Source of the DNA: an uncultured Fidelibacterota bacterium
Lineage (GTDB): Bacteria > Fidelibacterota > Marinisomatia > Marinisomatales > Marinisomataceae
Length of the DNA: 64,000 nt
Direction: 5' to 3'
NCBI GenBank assembly: GCA_902538565.1
Contig: CACBFQ010000002.1
Location: forward strand, 1 to 64,000
A model generated the notes under the pieces. It saw only the letters and a list, made by a program, of their open reading frames with translations, was not told the origin of the DNA and ran no database searches. This document shows, in pieces, positions 7,366 to 16,856 of this stretch. A program made the position numbers and the translations under genes. Positions within the stretch are counted from its first letter, which is position 1. Each line of letters begins with the position of its first letter.

Positions 7366-8007
7366 TTATTCATCAACAAAAAGAAGATTATTAGGTTTTC
7401 TTACCTTAGTCTTGTGCTGATATTTATCTTCATCTGATCTATATCCAGTAGGAAGTAACACTACTGATGTTAAATTTTGTGAATCTAAATCAAGGATTTC
7501 ATCAAACTCATTTGATTTAAATCCTTCCATTGGACATGAATCTATTCGCATATCAGCACAACCTACCATTAATTGACCTAATGCTATGTAACATTGTTTT
7601 TTGAGCCATTCACTCTGTTTATGTTTATTCATTCCCAAAACACTCTTTTTAACCTCATTTGAATAATTTTCAATGCTATCTTTGGAATAGTCTTTATCAT
7701 TAGATCTTAAAATATGAAATTGGTCTATCATTTGATTAATATCTTTTTCGTGAACATCTTTTAATGAGCAAAATACGAATAAGTGAGAACAATCCGCTAC
7801 CTGCTTTTGGTTGTATGCAGCGGGTAAAAGTTTATCTTTAATCTCTTGATTTGAAAAAATTAATATTTTATAAAATTGTAATCCCCATGATGATGGGGAT
7901 AACTTAACAATTTCTTTAAGTTTTGAAATATCTGAATTGGAAATCTTTTTATTTCTATCAAACTTTGTTGTAGCGTATCGCCAATTTAAACTATCAATAA
8001 TACTCAT
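7366..8007 (-). CDS. NAD(P)H-dependent nitroreductase-family flavoprotein
   Basis: A 213-residue FMN-dependent nitroreductase of the NfsB/YdgI type. The start MSIIDSLNWRYATTKFD is the family N-terminus (RYATKKFD binds FMN phosphate), SPSSWGLQFYK is the second FMN-contacting block, and MEGFKSNEFDEIL is the typical C-terminal helix. Such enzymes reduce nitro compounds or quinones, or act as dihydropteridine reductase. The start overlaps the MBL gene stop by 4 bases (ATGA). Confidence 0.88.
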   Translation of the reverse strand: MSIIDSLNWRYATTKFDRNKKISNSDISKLKEIVKLSPSSWGLQFYKILIFSNQEIKDKLLPAAYNQKQVADCSHLFVFCSLKDVHEKDINQMIDQFHILRSNDKDYSKDSIENYSNEVKKSVLGMNKHKQSEWLKKQCYIALGQLMVGCADMRIDSCPMEGFKSNEFDEILDLDSQNLTSVVLLPTGYRSDEDKYQHKTKVRKPNNLLFVDE

Positions 8008-9104
8008 TTAATTATTATCTCCTTTGTGTTTAATGGTAAAGAAATAACCATATTTATTTCTGCAACTACAACATCATGTGAAGATTGAGAACTAAACTTC
8101 TTTAGCGCTCGTTTAACAATAACATTATCCTTATCTGGAATAATATGGATGAGTGCTAACAATCCTAGTTCAATACCTTCAAGTCTTGATAATAATCCTG
8201 GATTATCTTCGTAATCAATTAAATTAGCGTGGTAATCATTAATATCATTAAAAATTTCACTTATTCGTTCATTTCCCAATCTTTTGGCTGATTGACTCAC
8301 GGCAGTACTTACTGGCTCAATAATTGCTTCATGAATCAAAACATCTACCCCATTTATAAAGTCATAACTATTCATTACATCAGTATCTCCAGAAATTACA
8401 ACTGATCTGTCTCCAGAGATAATTTTATATCCAACAGAACCATGAATTGGTCCATGGGGAACATTAAAGGCAAATACTTGAACATTTTCATCCTCAAAAA
8501 TTAATAGTTCATTTTCATTGACTTCAAATAACTGTGCTTGTAATAAACCATTTTCTGGAACAAAGAATTCTTGACCATGATGAGCTGTTCTGTGATCCCT
8601 ATCAGGTTTATATGCTAAATTAAATCCATCTACGACATTCTGAATTTCTTTTCCTGCTCCGTAAACAGGTAAAGGTAAGGTCCTTCCTCGAGCCCAAGAT
8701 GCTAAAATAAGCTCACCTAAACTACCTATATGATCTGAATGTGTATGTGTTATAAAAACTGCTTCAATATTAGCAGCTTCGAGTGATCCTTCAGAAATAA
8801 AATTAGCAGTAGATCTTGAACCGGCGTCAAAAACATAATTTTTATTATTAATGGATAAAACAACACTTTGTTGAGCTATATACGGAGTAAGTGGCGTGCT
8901 AACCCCAGTAAAAACAATTCGTAAAATATCATTTTCGTTTGGAGGTATTATAGTTAGAGTTTCGACCTGTCTATCGAAAAAATTATTTTTTAAGGTCTCA
9001 AAATTTAATGAAATAACAACAATGATTGTTGTCAACATTATTGTTAACAATGATATGACTACATATTTTAAAACACTTTTTTCGGATAACTCTTCTAATC
9101 TCAT
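8004..9104 (-). CDS. Membrane-anchored metallo-beta-lactamase-fold hydrolase
   Basis: A 366-residue protein with an N-terminal membrane helix (about 14-34) and an MBL domain. The metal motif HTHSDH is at 120-125. Further metal-binding blocks are HGPIHGSVGY, SGDTD and the late LIHEAI. The layout with HxHxDH followed by GSLGELILASW is that of the RNase Z/arylsulfatase-like branch, but the membrane anchor puts the catalytic domain outside the cytoplasm, arguing against tRNA processing. Substrate unknown. It sits between cutA (3-base gap) and the nitroreductase (overlap). Confidence 0.82.
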   Translation of the reverse strand: MRLEELSEKSVLKYVVISLLTIMLTTIIVVISLNFETLKNNFFDRQVETLTIIPPNENDILRIVFTGVSTPLTPYIAQQSVVLSINNKNYVFDAGSRSTANFISEGSLEAANIEAVFITHTHSDHIGSLGELILASWARGRTLPLPVYGAGKEIQNVVDGFNLAYKPDRDHRTAHHGQEFFVPENGLLQAQLFEVNENELLIFEDENVQVFAFNVPHGPIHGSVGYKIISGDRSVVISGDTDVMNSYDFINGVDVLIHEAIIEPVSTAVSQSAKRLGNERISEIFNDINDYHANLIDYEDNPGLLSRLEGIELGLLALIHIIPDKDNVIVKRALKKFSSQSSHDVVVAEINMVISLPLNTKEIIIK

Positions 9105-9107
9105 GAA

Positions 9108-9419
9108 TTACTTTTCAACAAAATCCTTTAGCCAATTTTCATAATCTTTATCGACTTTTGAAGTTTGAATCGTTGAAATTTCAGGAATTTCATAATTATG
9201 ATGTTCTTTAATGATTTTATAAACTTTATCTTCCAGCTTTTCAGTTGTTTTAATTAATAAAATTACCTCTCTAGACTCAGTAATTCTTCCATCCATTATA
9301 TACTTCGAACGCATGCGAGGAATCATATTTACACAAGCAGCAAGCTTGTTATTAAGCAAAGCATTGGCAATAACTTTCATTGTCTTGTGACTGTCTGTGC
9401 TGGTCTTTATAATGATCAT
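9108..9419 (-). CDS. cutA: Divalent-cation tolerance protein CutA
   Basis: A 103-residue protein with the complete CutA1 fold signature: NNKLAACVNMIPRMRSKY near the N-terminus, EVILLIKTTEKLEDKVYKII, and HNYEIPEI with the conserved Y-x-x-P-E-I core. CutA forms very stable trimers linked to copper and other divalent-cation tolerance, though its biochemical role remains uncertain. Its ATG shares one base with the stop of the upstream DUF885 gene. Confidence 0.93.
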   Translation of the reverse strand: MIIIKTSTDSHKTMKVIANALLNNKLAACVNMIPRMRSKYIMDGRITESREVILLIKTTEKLEDKVYKIIKEHHNYEIPEISTIQTSKVDKDYENWLKDFVEK

Positions 9420-11206
9420 TATTTACTATCTACCCAACTTAAAACAATATCTTCTAAAATATCCATGGTTACGCTGCCATTTCTAAGTACTACATCATGA
9501 AATTCTTGTATAGAAAATTTGTCTCCTAATTCTTGTTCAGCAAACGCACGAAGCTCTTGCACCTTTATCATACCAATTTTATATGATACAGCTTGTCCTG
9601 GCCAAACGATATGTCGTTCAACCATTCCAATACAATCTCCTTCTGGATTAGCTGTATTATTCATATAATAGTCAATTCCTTCTTCTCTAGTCCACTTATA
9701 ATGATGAACACCGGTATCAACAACTAGTCTACACGCTCTCCAAAGCTCTCCTGAAAGTCTTCCAAAATCAGAATAAGGATCTTTATACAATCCTATTTCT
9801 TTAGGAAGGGTTTCTGAATATAACGCCCAACCTTCAGCAAATACGCTATATCCACCATATTTTCTAAAACTTGGCATATCTTCTACTTCTAGCTGTATAG
9901 AAATTTGCATATGATGACCTGGAATTGCCTCATGATAGGCTAAATTTTCAAGCTTATAAATTGGCATATCTTTCATTCTGTACAAATTAGCATAGTACGT
10001 ACCAGGCCTACTTCCATCCGCTTGACCACGCTGGTAGAATGCAATACCCGCTGAAGCTTCTCTGTAGGCCTCTACAGCTTTAACTTGAAGCGGAATAGAT
10101 GGTAACCCATAAAACAGTTCTTCTATGCGATTTGACAGCGTATCTACAACTACCTGAACCTGATCTAAGTACATTTGTCTTCCTTTAGGACCTTCAGGAT
10201 AATAAAACTGATCATCCTCTCTCATATAATCAAAGAATTCTTTTAAGGTACCATCAAAATTAACCTGTTCCATAATTTCATAGATTTCTCCATGAATTCT
10301 TTCTACCTCGCTTAAACCAATCTCATGAATTTCCTCAGCGGTTAATCCTAGGGTTGTATATCCGTCGAGTGTATGTTGATAATATTCTGCTCCGTCTTCA
10401 TACTTCCAAACTCCATGATTATTGTCTGCTAATTTTTGTTGTTCTTCAAGAAACGTAATTAGCTTTCTATATGAATAGTTCACAATAGTAACCAATACAG
10501 CTTCCATCTCGCTTTGATATCTTAACTTTAAAGCATCAGACATCTCTAAAGCATTCAATTTTTTCATGAAATCTTCATAGATAACATTTTGTTTTTCAGT
10601 TTCCTCAAAAGGATATCCTGAAATAATGTTTTCGGACGTTTTAATTGCTTGAGGAAATACAAACGCTGGAGCTATTTTTTTCACGTCTTGCCTTAGCTTT
10701 AATTGCAGAATTAAATCATCCATTAATGGCTCAACATTACGTAAGCGACTAATATAGTCTTTCACATCTTGTTCTTCATCAATACGATGATAATTAATCA
10801 AAAATGATGGAATCCTGGAGTGTTTTCCTCCTCTATGAGTAATCAAATAGTTATGAAATATAAAATTATCATTATCAATCGTTCTTTGGAGTCTTTTCAC
10901 CATCAAACGATAACTGATTTTTGTATTTTCATCTAACTTATCAAAATCAATATTTTTTTCTAAATAATCTAAATCATCTTTAGCTCTGTAGGCTCTTTGT
11001 CTTGATGCTTGCCATGTAATATCATCCCATTTATCGTAATTTGATTTATAACCTAATGATGCTTGAAATTCTGGACTATCAAGTACTGAATCTTGAAATA
11101 CTGATTCAAAGAATTGACGTGCCTTTTTAACTTCTGCTTCATCCACATTAGAAGTACACGAAAAAAGTAGAAATGGTAAAATTATAAATAGTAATTTTTT
11201 ATACAT
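9419..11206 (-). CDS. DUF885-family lipoprotein, putative metallopeptidase
   Basis: A 595-residue DUF885 protein. The signal ends in the lipobox LLFSC (cysteine at residue 17), so it is a lipoprotein. The family motif HEAIPGHHMQ, an HExxxGHH variant of the metallopeptidase HExxH motif, is in the C-terminal third, with EGWALYSE downstream supplying the likely third zinc ligand. DUF885 proteins are usually about 560-620 residues, so this one is full length. They are predicted zinc peptidases; substrates are largely unknown. Overlaps the cutA start by one base. Confidence 0.88.
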   Translation of the reverse strand: MYKKLLFIILPFLLFSCTSNVDEAEVKKARQFFESVFQDSVLDSPEFQASLGYKSNYDKWDDITWQASRQRAYRAKDDLDYLEKNIDFDKLDENTKISYRLMVKRLQRTIDNDNFIFHNYLITHRGGKHSRIPSFLINYHRIDEEQDVKDYISRLRNVEPLMDDLILQLKLRQDVKKIAPAFVFPQAIKTSENIISGYPFEETEKQNVIYEDFMKKLNALEMSDALKLRYQSEMEAVLVTIVNYSYRKLITFLEEQQKLADNNHGVWKYEDGAEYYQHTLDGYTTLGLTAEEIHEIGLSEVERIHGEIYEIMEQVNFDGTLKEFFDYMREDDQFYYPEGPKGRQMYLDQVQVVVDTLSNRIEELFYGLPSIPLQVKAVEAYREASAGIAFYQRGQADGSRPGTYYANLYRMKDMPIYKLENLAYHEAIPGHHMQISIQLEVEDMPSFRKYGGYSVFAEGWALYSETLPKEIGLYKDPYSDFGRLSGELWRACRLVVDTGVHHYKWTREEGIDYYMNNTANPEGDCIGMVERHIVWPGQAVSYKIGMIKVQELRAFAEQELGDKFSIQEFHDVVLRNGSVTMDILEDIVLSWVDSK

Positions 11207-11227
11207 TATATCTCCTGTTAATAAAAA

Positions 11228-12097
11228 TTAATTTAACAATAATTCAGCTGATAAAACGGTGTTTTCTACGAGCATGGCAATCGTCATTGGTCCAACACCT
11301 TTTGGAACAGGTGTTAACGAACTTGCTATACCAGTTACACTGTCTTGATTGACATCACCAACAATTTTTGACTTTCCATCTACCTCAATTCTATTTATCC
11401 CAACATCAACTAAACATGCTCCATCTTTGATGTAAGAACTGTCTACAAACTCTGGTGATCCTAAAGCAGCAACTAACACATCTGCTTGTTTTGAGAAATA
11501 CTTTAAATCTTTTGTTCCACTGTGACAAAGCGTTACAGTAGCATTTCCTAGTTCTTTTAAACTAGCTAAAATAGAAATGGGCCTACCAACGATATTACTT
11601 CTACCGATAACGACTACATGCTTGCCATTTAAATCTATATTAAAATGCTTTAAAATAAACATAATACCCTTAGGAGTACATGGCACAAACCTAGGCTTAC
11701 CTATGGATAATAAACCAGCGTTTTCAGGATGAAATCCATCTACATCTTTTGTAGGAAAGATTGCATTAAGGACTTTTTCACTATCTATATGTTTTGGGAG
11801 CGGTAATTGCACTAAAATACCATGAAATTCAGAATCAGTATTTAACTTACTTATTAAAGACAATAATTCGTCTTCAGATACTGTTTCCTCTAATCGAAAC
11901 ACATCAGTTTTAAGTCCTAAAGATTCAAATTTTTTGGTCTTGTTTTTTACGTATATTTCAGACGCAGGATTGTTACCAACTAAGACTGCGGCTAGCCCAG
12001 GAACAATGCCATGGTCTTTTAAGTGACTTATTCTACTTTCAAGACTTGAATAAAGAGCTTTACTGGCTTCTAAGCCAGATAATATTGACGTTTCCAT
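11228..12097 (-). CDS. folD: Bifunctional methylenetetrahydrofolate dehydrogenase/cyclohydrolase FolD
   Basis: A 289-residue cytoplasmic enzyme that interconverts 5,10-methylene-, methenyl- and 10-formyl-tetrahydrofolate with NADP. Landmarks are YVKNKTKKFESLG with the catalytic Lys (YxxxK), GILVQLPLP, the cofactor-binding VVIGRSNIVGRP, and the C-terminal TPVPKGVGPMTIAMLVENT. Length matches the family. It is the last gene of the translation block, 11 bases downstream of zapA. Confidence 0.97.
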   Translation of the reverse strand: METSILSGLEASKALYSSLESRISHLKDHGIVPGLAAVLVGNNPASEIYVKNKTKKFESLGLKTDVFRLEETVSEDELLSLISKLNTDSEFHGILVQLPLPKHIDSEKVLNAIFPTKDVDGFHPENAGLLSIGKPRFVPCTPKGIMFILKHFNIDLNGKHVVVIGRSNIVGRPISILASLKELGNATVTLCHSGTKDLKYFSKQADVLVAALGSPEFVDSSYIKDGACLVDVGINRIEVDGKSKIVGDVNQDSVTGIASSLTPVPKGVGPMTIAMLVENTVLSAELLLN

Positions 12098-12108
12098 TAC
12101 GATATCCT

Positions 12109-12402
12109 TTAATCTGTAATTTCTTCGATTCGTTCAATTAACGATTTTACTTTGGACTCAACCTCACCTTTAAATGAGTATTCTCCTCTACGAGCACCAA
12201 ATAATTCATCAGAAATATTCATAGCTGCCAAAATAGCTATTTTTGATGCATTCATGGAAGATGGAACTGATCGTTGAACTTCATGCATTTTTTTATCTAC
12301 ATAAGCTGCGACTTCCTTAATATAATCCTCATTTGAAGAAGCTCTAATTGGATACTCTTGTCCAAAAATTCTAACGTTTACTAGTTTTTTATTTGATTCC
12401 AT
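12109..12402 (-). CDS. zapA: Cell division protein ZapA
   Basis: A 97-residue protein with the ZapA N-terminal fold (VNVRIFGQEYPIRAS...YIKEVAAYVDKKM) and a C-terminal helix likely to form a coiled coil. ZapA bundles FtsZ protofilaments at the division ring. Placement directly after pheT, as here (8-base gap), is common in several phyla. Confidence 0.9.
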   Translation of the reverse strand: MESNKKLVNVRIFGQEYPIRASSNEDYIKEVAAYVDKKMHEVQRSVPSSMNASKIAILAAMNISDELFGARRGEYSFKGEVESKVKSLIERIEEITD

Positions 12403-12410
12403 ATCAACCT

Positions 12411-14792
12411 CTAATTATCTCTTAATTTAGCATTAAATTTCTTAGAAACAATATTTATAATTTCAGCAATAATTGAATTTACATCGTTGTCTTCAAGTGT
12501 TTTTTTAGATGATTGAAAGTTCAATGAAAATAAAACATCCTTGGATGATGTGTCTTTTTTTGATTGATAAATATCAACCGGAATTACATTTTGTAATATA
12601 GACTGATTAATTGATTTCATTGTTTTGACAACATCACCAACTTGAATACTGCTGTCCATTTTAAAATTTAAGTCTCTTTGCAAATTTGGGAAAGTTATAA
12701 TATCCTCTACCTTAGTGCTATAACTACCATAATTAGTAAAAATCTCTGGATCGATATCTAATACTACAACTTCATGTTTATGAGCTATACCTAATTGTTT
12801 TAGTAAAGAATCTTTAATTACACCTAAACCACCAATAACTTGTTTTTTACCATCAATAATTGAGAAATATGGATCGCAGTAATGATGTGACTGTTCGGAA
12901 TACTTAACTTTTATACCCAGTCTTTTATCTTCAAAAATATTGGAAGCCACACCTTTTAAGAATGCAAATGAAGCAGGTATAGAATCAAAATGTACATTTT
13001 TTGAAAATACATCACCATGAACTAAGCACGATAAACTACTTTTCTGAGCTATATCCTCTAATTTATCTGTTTTACCCTCAAAGATTGTTCCATATTCATA
13101 AATCAACGTATTTGCAGATCCATTTCGATAATTAAAATCTAAATTCTTTAATAATCCTGAATGAAGATTTGTTCGCAAAGTATTCATTCTTTCAGACAAA
13201 GGATTCATAATACTAACAGCATCTTTTCCAAACAACTTCAATTCTTCAATATCTTCAAGTGAATTATTATAAGATTGATGAAATCCTAAGGAGGATAAAT
13301 GATGTTTTAATGAAGAAATAGTAGATTCTTTATCGTTTGCATATTGCATAATAGAAGAATAATTAAAAGACGACTTAATATTGTCATAACCATAACATCT
13401 AAACACCTCTTCAATAAGGTCTGTTTCTACCTCTAAATCAGTTCTAAATGTAGGAATAGAACAATTCCAACCAGTTTTTGTTTTTTCAGCATCTATGTGA
13501 AGTCCTTTCAGTATAGATTCTACGTCTTTTGAGGGAATTTCTTGTCCAGCATATTTGAGCAGTTTTTCAAACGATAAATCAACAGAATTATTGTCTAAGC
13601 TCATTGAACATTCATCAGTAATCACAGACTCTAAAGTACCACCAGCAACTTCTTGCATTAACTGGACAATCATATTGAATGCCTCTAATGCAGCATTTGG
13701 GTCTGTACCTCTCTCAAATCTTCTAGATGCCTCAGATAATAAATTTAATTTTTTAGACCCTTTTCTGATAACAACTGGGTCAAAATAAGCACTTTCAATC
13801 AATACTTCTGTGGTTGAATCAGTAACAGAGCTATCCATCCCACCTATAATACCAGCTAAAGCAACGGTATTTTTTGTATCCGTAATCACCATATGATCGG
13901 TACTTAATTCATATGTTTCTTCATCCAAAGCATCAAATTTTTCACCTTTTTTTGCCCAAGAAACCTTTATTGCAGGTTTGGTTAATTTTTTTAGATCAAA
14001 GACATGTGTTGGATGACCAATTTCCAAAAGCATAAAATTAGATATATCGACAAGGTTATTGATGCTCTTCTGACCAACTGATTTCAAATATTCTGCCAGC
14101 CATTTTGGAGAAGGTCCTACCTTTACTCCCTTCATTGTACCCGCAATATAGCGTGTACAGCCGCCTTTTTTATCTAATTCGATTGATACAACGTCTTTAG
14201 ACTTTGGGTTTAATTTTACGCTATTTATTGGAGTTTTTAGTTTAGACCCTACAATTGTTGCTACTTCCCTTGCTATGCCTCGATGACTTAATGCAAAAGC
14301 TTTATCTGGAGTTACTTCAATATCAATGGCATCAAATAGTGGACCTAACACTTCTTTAATCGGTGTTCCTGCCTTATTAGACTCATTTAACACCATAATA
14401 CCATCATGCTCTTCTGAAATTCCAAGCTCTCTTTCAGAACAAATCATTCCAAAGCTTTCTACGCCTCTTATTTTAGCTTTACCTATTTTGAAATCGCCTG
14501 GAAGAACAGCTCCAACTTTTGCAAAAACTATTTTTTGACCAGCATCGACATTTGGAGCTCCACAAACAACACTGAATGTTTCTGATCCATCTGAAACAGA
14601 ACATAACTTAAGCTTGTCAGCATCAGGGTGCTTTTCTGCTTTTAAAACGTCTCCAACAACTAAATTTTCTAAAGAATCAAAATCTGATGCTACTTCAGAC
14701 TCAAATCCTCTCATGGTTAGCTTTTCAGCTAACTCAGTAGCAGTTAAATCAAAGTCAATGAACCTTCTTAGCCAATGTAACGAAACTTTCAT
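12411..14792 (-). CDS. pheT: Phenylalanyl-tRNA synthetase beta subunit
   Basis: A 793-residue beta chain of the alpha2-beta2 synthetase. Domains in order: N-terminal B1 (MKVSLHWLRRFI), tRNA-binding OB fold at about 40-150 (DKLKLCSVSDG, CGAPN), B3/B4 with LLSEASRRFERGTDP, B5 DNA-binding-like domain, catalytic-like core, and C-terminal anticodon-binding ferredoxin fold (TFPNLQRDLNF). Length agrees with E. coli PheT (795). Its start shares one base with the pheS stop, giving tight coupling. Confidence 0.97.
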   Translation of the reverse strand: MKVSLHWLRRFIDFDLTATELAEKLTMRGFESEVASDFDSLENLVVGDVLKAEKHPDADKLKLCSVSDGSETFSVVCGAPNVDAGQKIVFAKVGAVLPGDFKIGKAKIRGVESFGMICSERELGISEEHDGIMVLNESNKAGTPIKEVLGPLFDAIDIEVTPDKAFALSHRGIAREVATIVGSKLKTPINSVKLNPKSKDVVSIELDKKGGCTRYIAGTMKGVKVGPSPKWLAEYLKSVGQKSINNLVDISNFMLLEIGHPTHVFDLKKLTKPAIKVSWAKKGEKFDALDEETYELSTDHMVITDTKNTVALAGIIGGMDSSVTDSTTEVLIESAYFDPVVIRKGSKKLNLLSEASRRFERGTDPNAALEAFNMIVQLMQEVAGGTLESVITDECSMSLDNNSVDLSFEKLLKYAGQEIPSKDVESILKGLHIDAEKTKTGWNCSIPTFRTDLEVETDLIEEVFRCYGYDNIKSSFNYSSIMQYANDKESTISSLKHHLSSLGFHQSYNNSLEDIEELKLFGKDAVSIMNPLSERMNTLRTNLHSGLLKNLDFNYRNGSANTLIYEYGTIFEGKTDKLEDIAQKSSLSCLVHGDVFSKNVHFDSIPASFAFLKGVASNIFEDKRLGIKVKYSEQSHHYCDPYFSIIDGKKQVIGGLGVIKDSLLKQLGIAHKHEVVVLDIDPEIFTNYGSYSTKVEDIITFPNLQRDLNFKMDSSIQVGDVVKTMKSINQSILQNVIPVDIYQSKKDTSSKDVLFSLNFQSSKKTLEDNDVNSIIAEIINIVSKKFNAKLRDN

Positions 14793-15772
14793 TAAAACTG
14801 CTCCAAGAAACGTTTATCATTCTGATAAAATAATCTGATATCTTTTATACCATATTTAATCATGGCAATTCTTTCTACTCCCATACCAAAAGCAAATCCT
14901 TGATATTTTTCATTGTCATATCCAACATTATATAAAACATTTGGATTGACCATACCACAGCCTAAAATTTCCATCCATTGATTTAACTTACTATTCCAGA
15001 TATCTACTTCTGCACTGGGTTCAGTAAATGGAAAATAACTTGGTCTAAAACGCATTTTTGTATCTTTTCCAAACATTTCCTGAACAAAATACTCCAAGGT
15101 TCCTTTCATCTCAGCAAATGAGGAGGATTCATTGATAACCAACCCTTCTACTTGATTAAATAAACAAAAACTTTTATAACTCACTGCCTCATTTCTAAAC
15201 ACTCTACCACAACATATGTATCTTAAAGGCGGATCTTGATTTTCCATTAAGTGAATTTGAACATTGGATGTATGTGTTCTAAGTACAGCATTAGGATTGA
15301 TAAAAAATGTATCCTGCATATCTCTTGCTGGATGATGTTTTGGTACGTTTAATGCTTCAAAATTATGATAATCATCATCAATTTCAGGGCCGTAAGCAAC
15401 AGAAAATCCAATCGATTGAAAGATAGATTTTATTTCTGAAGTAATTTGTTCTAATGGATGGATATTTCCATCAGGTAAATTATATCCTGGCAATGAAAAA
15501 TCTACATCGCTTGAAGCAGAGTTTTCACTTTTGTTGCCTAAGACATTTTGATACTGTTCAGTTAATTGATTTTTTAGGATATTTAATTCTTTTCCAAAGC
15601 GAGGTTTTTCAGAAACAGGTAGTTTATTAAACTCTTCAAACAATGATGCAAGCTGCCCATTTCTACCTAAGTATTTGATTCGAAAATTTTCTAGATCTTT
15701 GGAAGTCTTTGACTTGGATAACTCTTTAGAAAATGATGTCTTTAATCCTTTAATGGTTTTATCTAATGACAT
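14792..15772 (-). CDS. pheS: Phenylalanyl-tRNA synthetase alpha subunit
   Basis: A 326-residue catalytic subunit. An N-terminal coiled coil (1-90) precedes the class II core. Motif 1 surrounds HPLEQITSEIKSIF, motif 2 is RYICCGRVFRNEA, and motif 3 is GFAFGMGVERIAMIKYGI. SFCLFNQVEG and FTEPSAEVDI form the phenylalanine pocket region. Length matches E. coli PheS (327). It is 9 bases downstream of rplT, in the order infC-rpmI-rplT-pheS-pheT seen in many bacteria. Confidence 0.97.
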   Translation of the reverse strand: MSLDKTIKGLKTSFSKELSKSKTSKDLENFRIKYLGRNGQLASLFEEFNKLPVSEKPRFGKELNILKNQLTEQYQNVLGNKSENSASSDVDFSLPGYNLPDGNIHPLEQITSEIKSIFQSIGFSVAYGPEIDDDYHNFEALNVPKHHPARDMQDTFFINPNAVLRTHTSNVQIHLMENQDPPLRYICCGRVFRNEAVSYKSFCLFNQVEGLVINESSSFAEMKGTLEYFVQEMFGKDTKMRFRPSYFPFTEPSAEVDIWNSKLNQWMEILGCGMVNPNVLYNVGYDNEKYQGFAFGMGVERIAMIKYGIKDIRLFYQNDKRFLEQF

Positions 15773-15781
15773 CGTATTTTT

Positions 15782-16132
15782 CTATTTTTTCTTTAAGAAT
15801 TTTACGAGATCTTCAAAGACAGTTGGGTTATTAACAGCTAAATCTGCTAATACTTTTCTATCTAAATCGACCCCTTTCTCCTTCAATAAATGTACAAAAT
15901 TTGAATAGGATAAACCATTTAATCTTGATGCAGCGTTAATTCTTACAATCCAAAGTCTTCTGAACTGACGTTTCTTCTGTCTTCTATCTCTATAAGCATA
16001 TAGACCAGCTTTAGTTACTGCATCTTTAGCTGCTTTAAAATTTCTACTTCTAGCACCAAAATAGCCTTTTGCAAGCTTTACAATTTTTCGATGTCTTCTA
16101 TGTCTTGGAACTGAACTATTTGATCTTGGCAT
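15782..16132 (-). CDS. rplT: Large ribosomal subunit protein bL20
   Basis: A 116-residue protein with the L20 signature: the basic N-terminal tail [32 protein letters not shown] and [15 protein letters not shown]20 binds domain II of 23S rRNA early in 50S assembly and in some bacteria represses its own operon. It is separated from rpmI by one base. Confidence 0.98.
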   Translation of the reverse strand: MPRSNSSVPRHRRHRKIVKLAKGYFGARSRNFKAAKDAVTKAGLYAYRDRRQKKRQFRRLWIVRINAASRLNGLSYSNFVHLLKEKGVDLDRKVLADLAVNNPTVFEDLVKFLKKK

Positions 16133-16133
16133 C

Positions 16134-16337
16134 TTAACTTCCTGCTTTCGCCATCATTTTTTTCATACGTTTTTCAAAAGATGGGGCTACTACTGTAGCT
16201 TTTTTTGCAGAACGCTTCACATCTTTATCTCTACGAATAAGCATGTGACTGTGTCCAGCTTTATTACGTTTCAGCTTACCTGAACCAGTAACTTTAAATC
16301 TTTTTGATACGCTTTTTCTTGTTTTTTGTTTTGGCAT
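16134..16337 (-). CDS. rpmI: Large ribosomal subunit protein bL35
   Basis: A 67-residue, very basic protein: [21 protein letters not shown], then the [10 protein letters not shown] motif, as in all bL35 proteins. It is 9 bases downstream of infC in the classic infC-rpmI-rplT order. Confidence 0.97.
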   Translation of the reverse strand: MPKQKTRKSVSKRFKVTGSGKLKRNKAGHSHMLIRRDKDVKRSAKKATVVAPSFEKRMKKMMAKAGS

Positions 16338-16346
16338 ATTTATTTC

Positions 16347-16856
16347 CTATTTCGGGGCTAATATTATAGATTTTTTTCTTCCAGTCAAAGGAGAATCTTT
16401 TTCTAGCTCTGCATGCTCACTTAACGTCGATAAAACACGTTGCATTAGCTCTTGCCCTAAATCTTGTCGAGACATTTCTCTACCTCTATACATTAAAGTT
16501 AATTTTAACTTATAACCTTCAGATAAAAACTTTTTACCCATCTTAAGTTTATTTTCTAAATCATGATCACCAATATTTGGTCTCATTCTTAATTCTTTTA
16601 CTTTGATAATTTGTTGTTTTTTCTTGCTTTGCTGTGCTTTCTTTTTTTCTTCGTATTTAAACTTGCCAAAGTCCATAATTTTGCAAACTGGAGGTTTTGC
16701 ATTTGGTGAAATCTCAACCAAATCTAAACCAGCTTCCTGAGCTTTAATTAAGGCTTCTTTTACGCTTACAACTCCAATTTGCTCTTTATTTTGACTGATG
16801 AGCCTTATTTCATCAGCATAAATTCTTTCGTTTACCCTTATTCTTTGTTTTTTAAT
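16347..16856 (-). CDS. infC: Translation initiation factor IF-3 with AUU start
   Basis: The frame gives IF-3 from KKQRIRVNERIYADEIRL through the linker to LVEISPNAKPPVCKIMDFGKFKYE and the C-terminal domain (IKVKELRMRPNIGDHDLENKL), about 170 residues in all. There is no ATG, GTG or TTG at the expected place. The in-frame ATT at 16856-16854 sits 8 bases after GGAG, matching the AUU start used in E. coli infC. That rare start lets IF-3 repress its own translation by rejecting non-AUG codons. The ATT overlaps the thrS stop (ATTAA). A start at TTG 16721 would delete most of the N-domain and is rejected. Confidence 0.93.
   Translation of the reverse strand: MKKQRIRVNERIYADEIRLISQNKEQIGVVSVKEALIKAQEAGLDLVEISPNAKPPVCKIMDFGKFKYEEKKKAQQSKKKQQIIKVKELRMRPNIGDHDLENKLKMGKKFLSEGYKLKLTLMYRGREMSRQDLGQELMQRVLSTLSEHAELEKDSPLTGRKKSIILAPK

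Noticed and set aside
16347-16721. A short infC starting at TTG 16721
   Set aside because: It would remove most of the IF-3 N-terminal domain, whose sequence is clearly encoded upstream in frame as far as ATT 16856.
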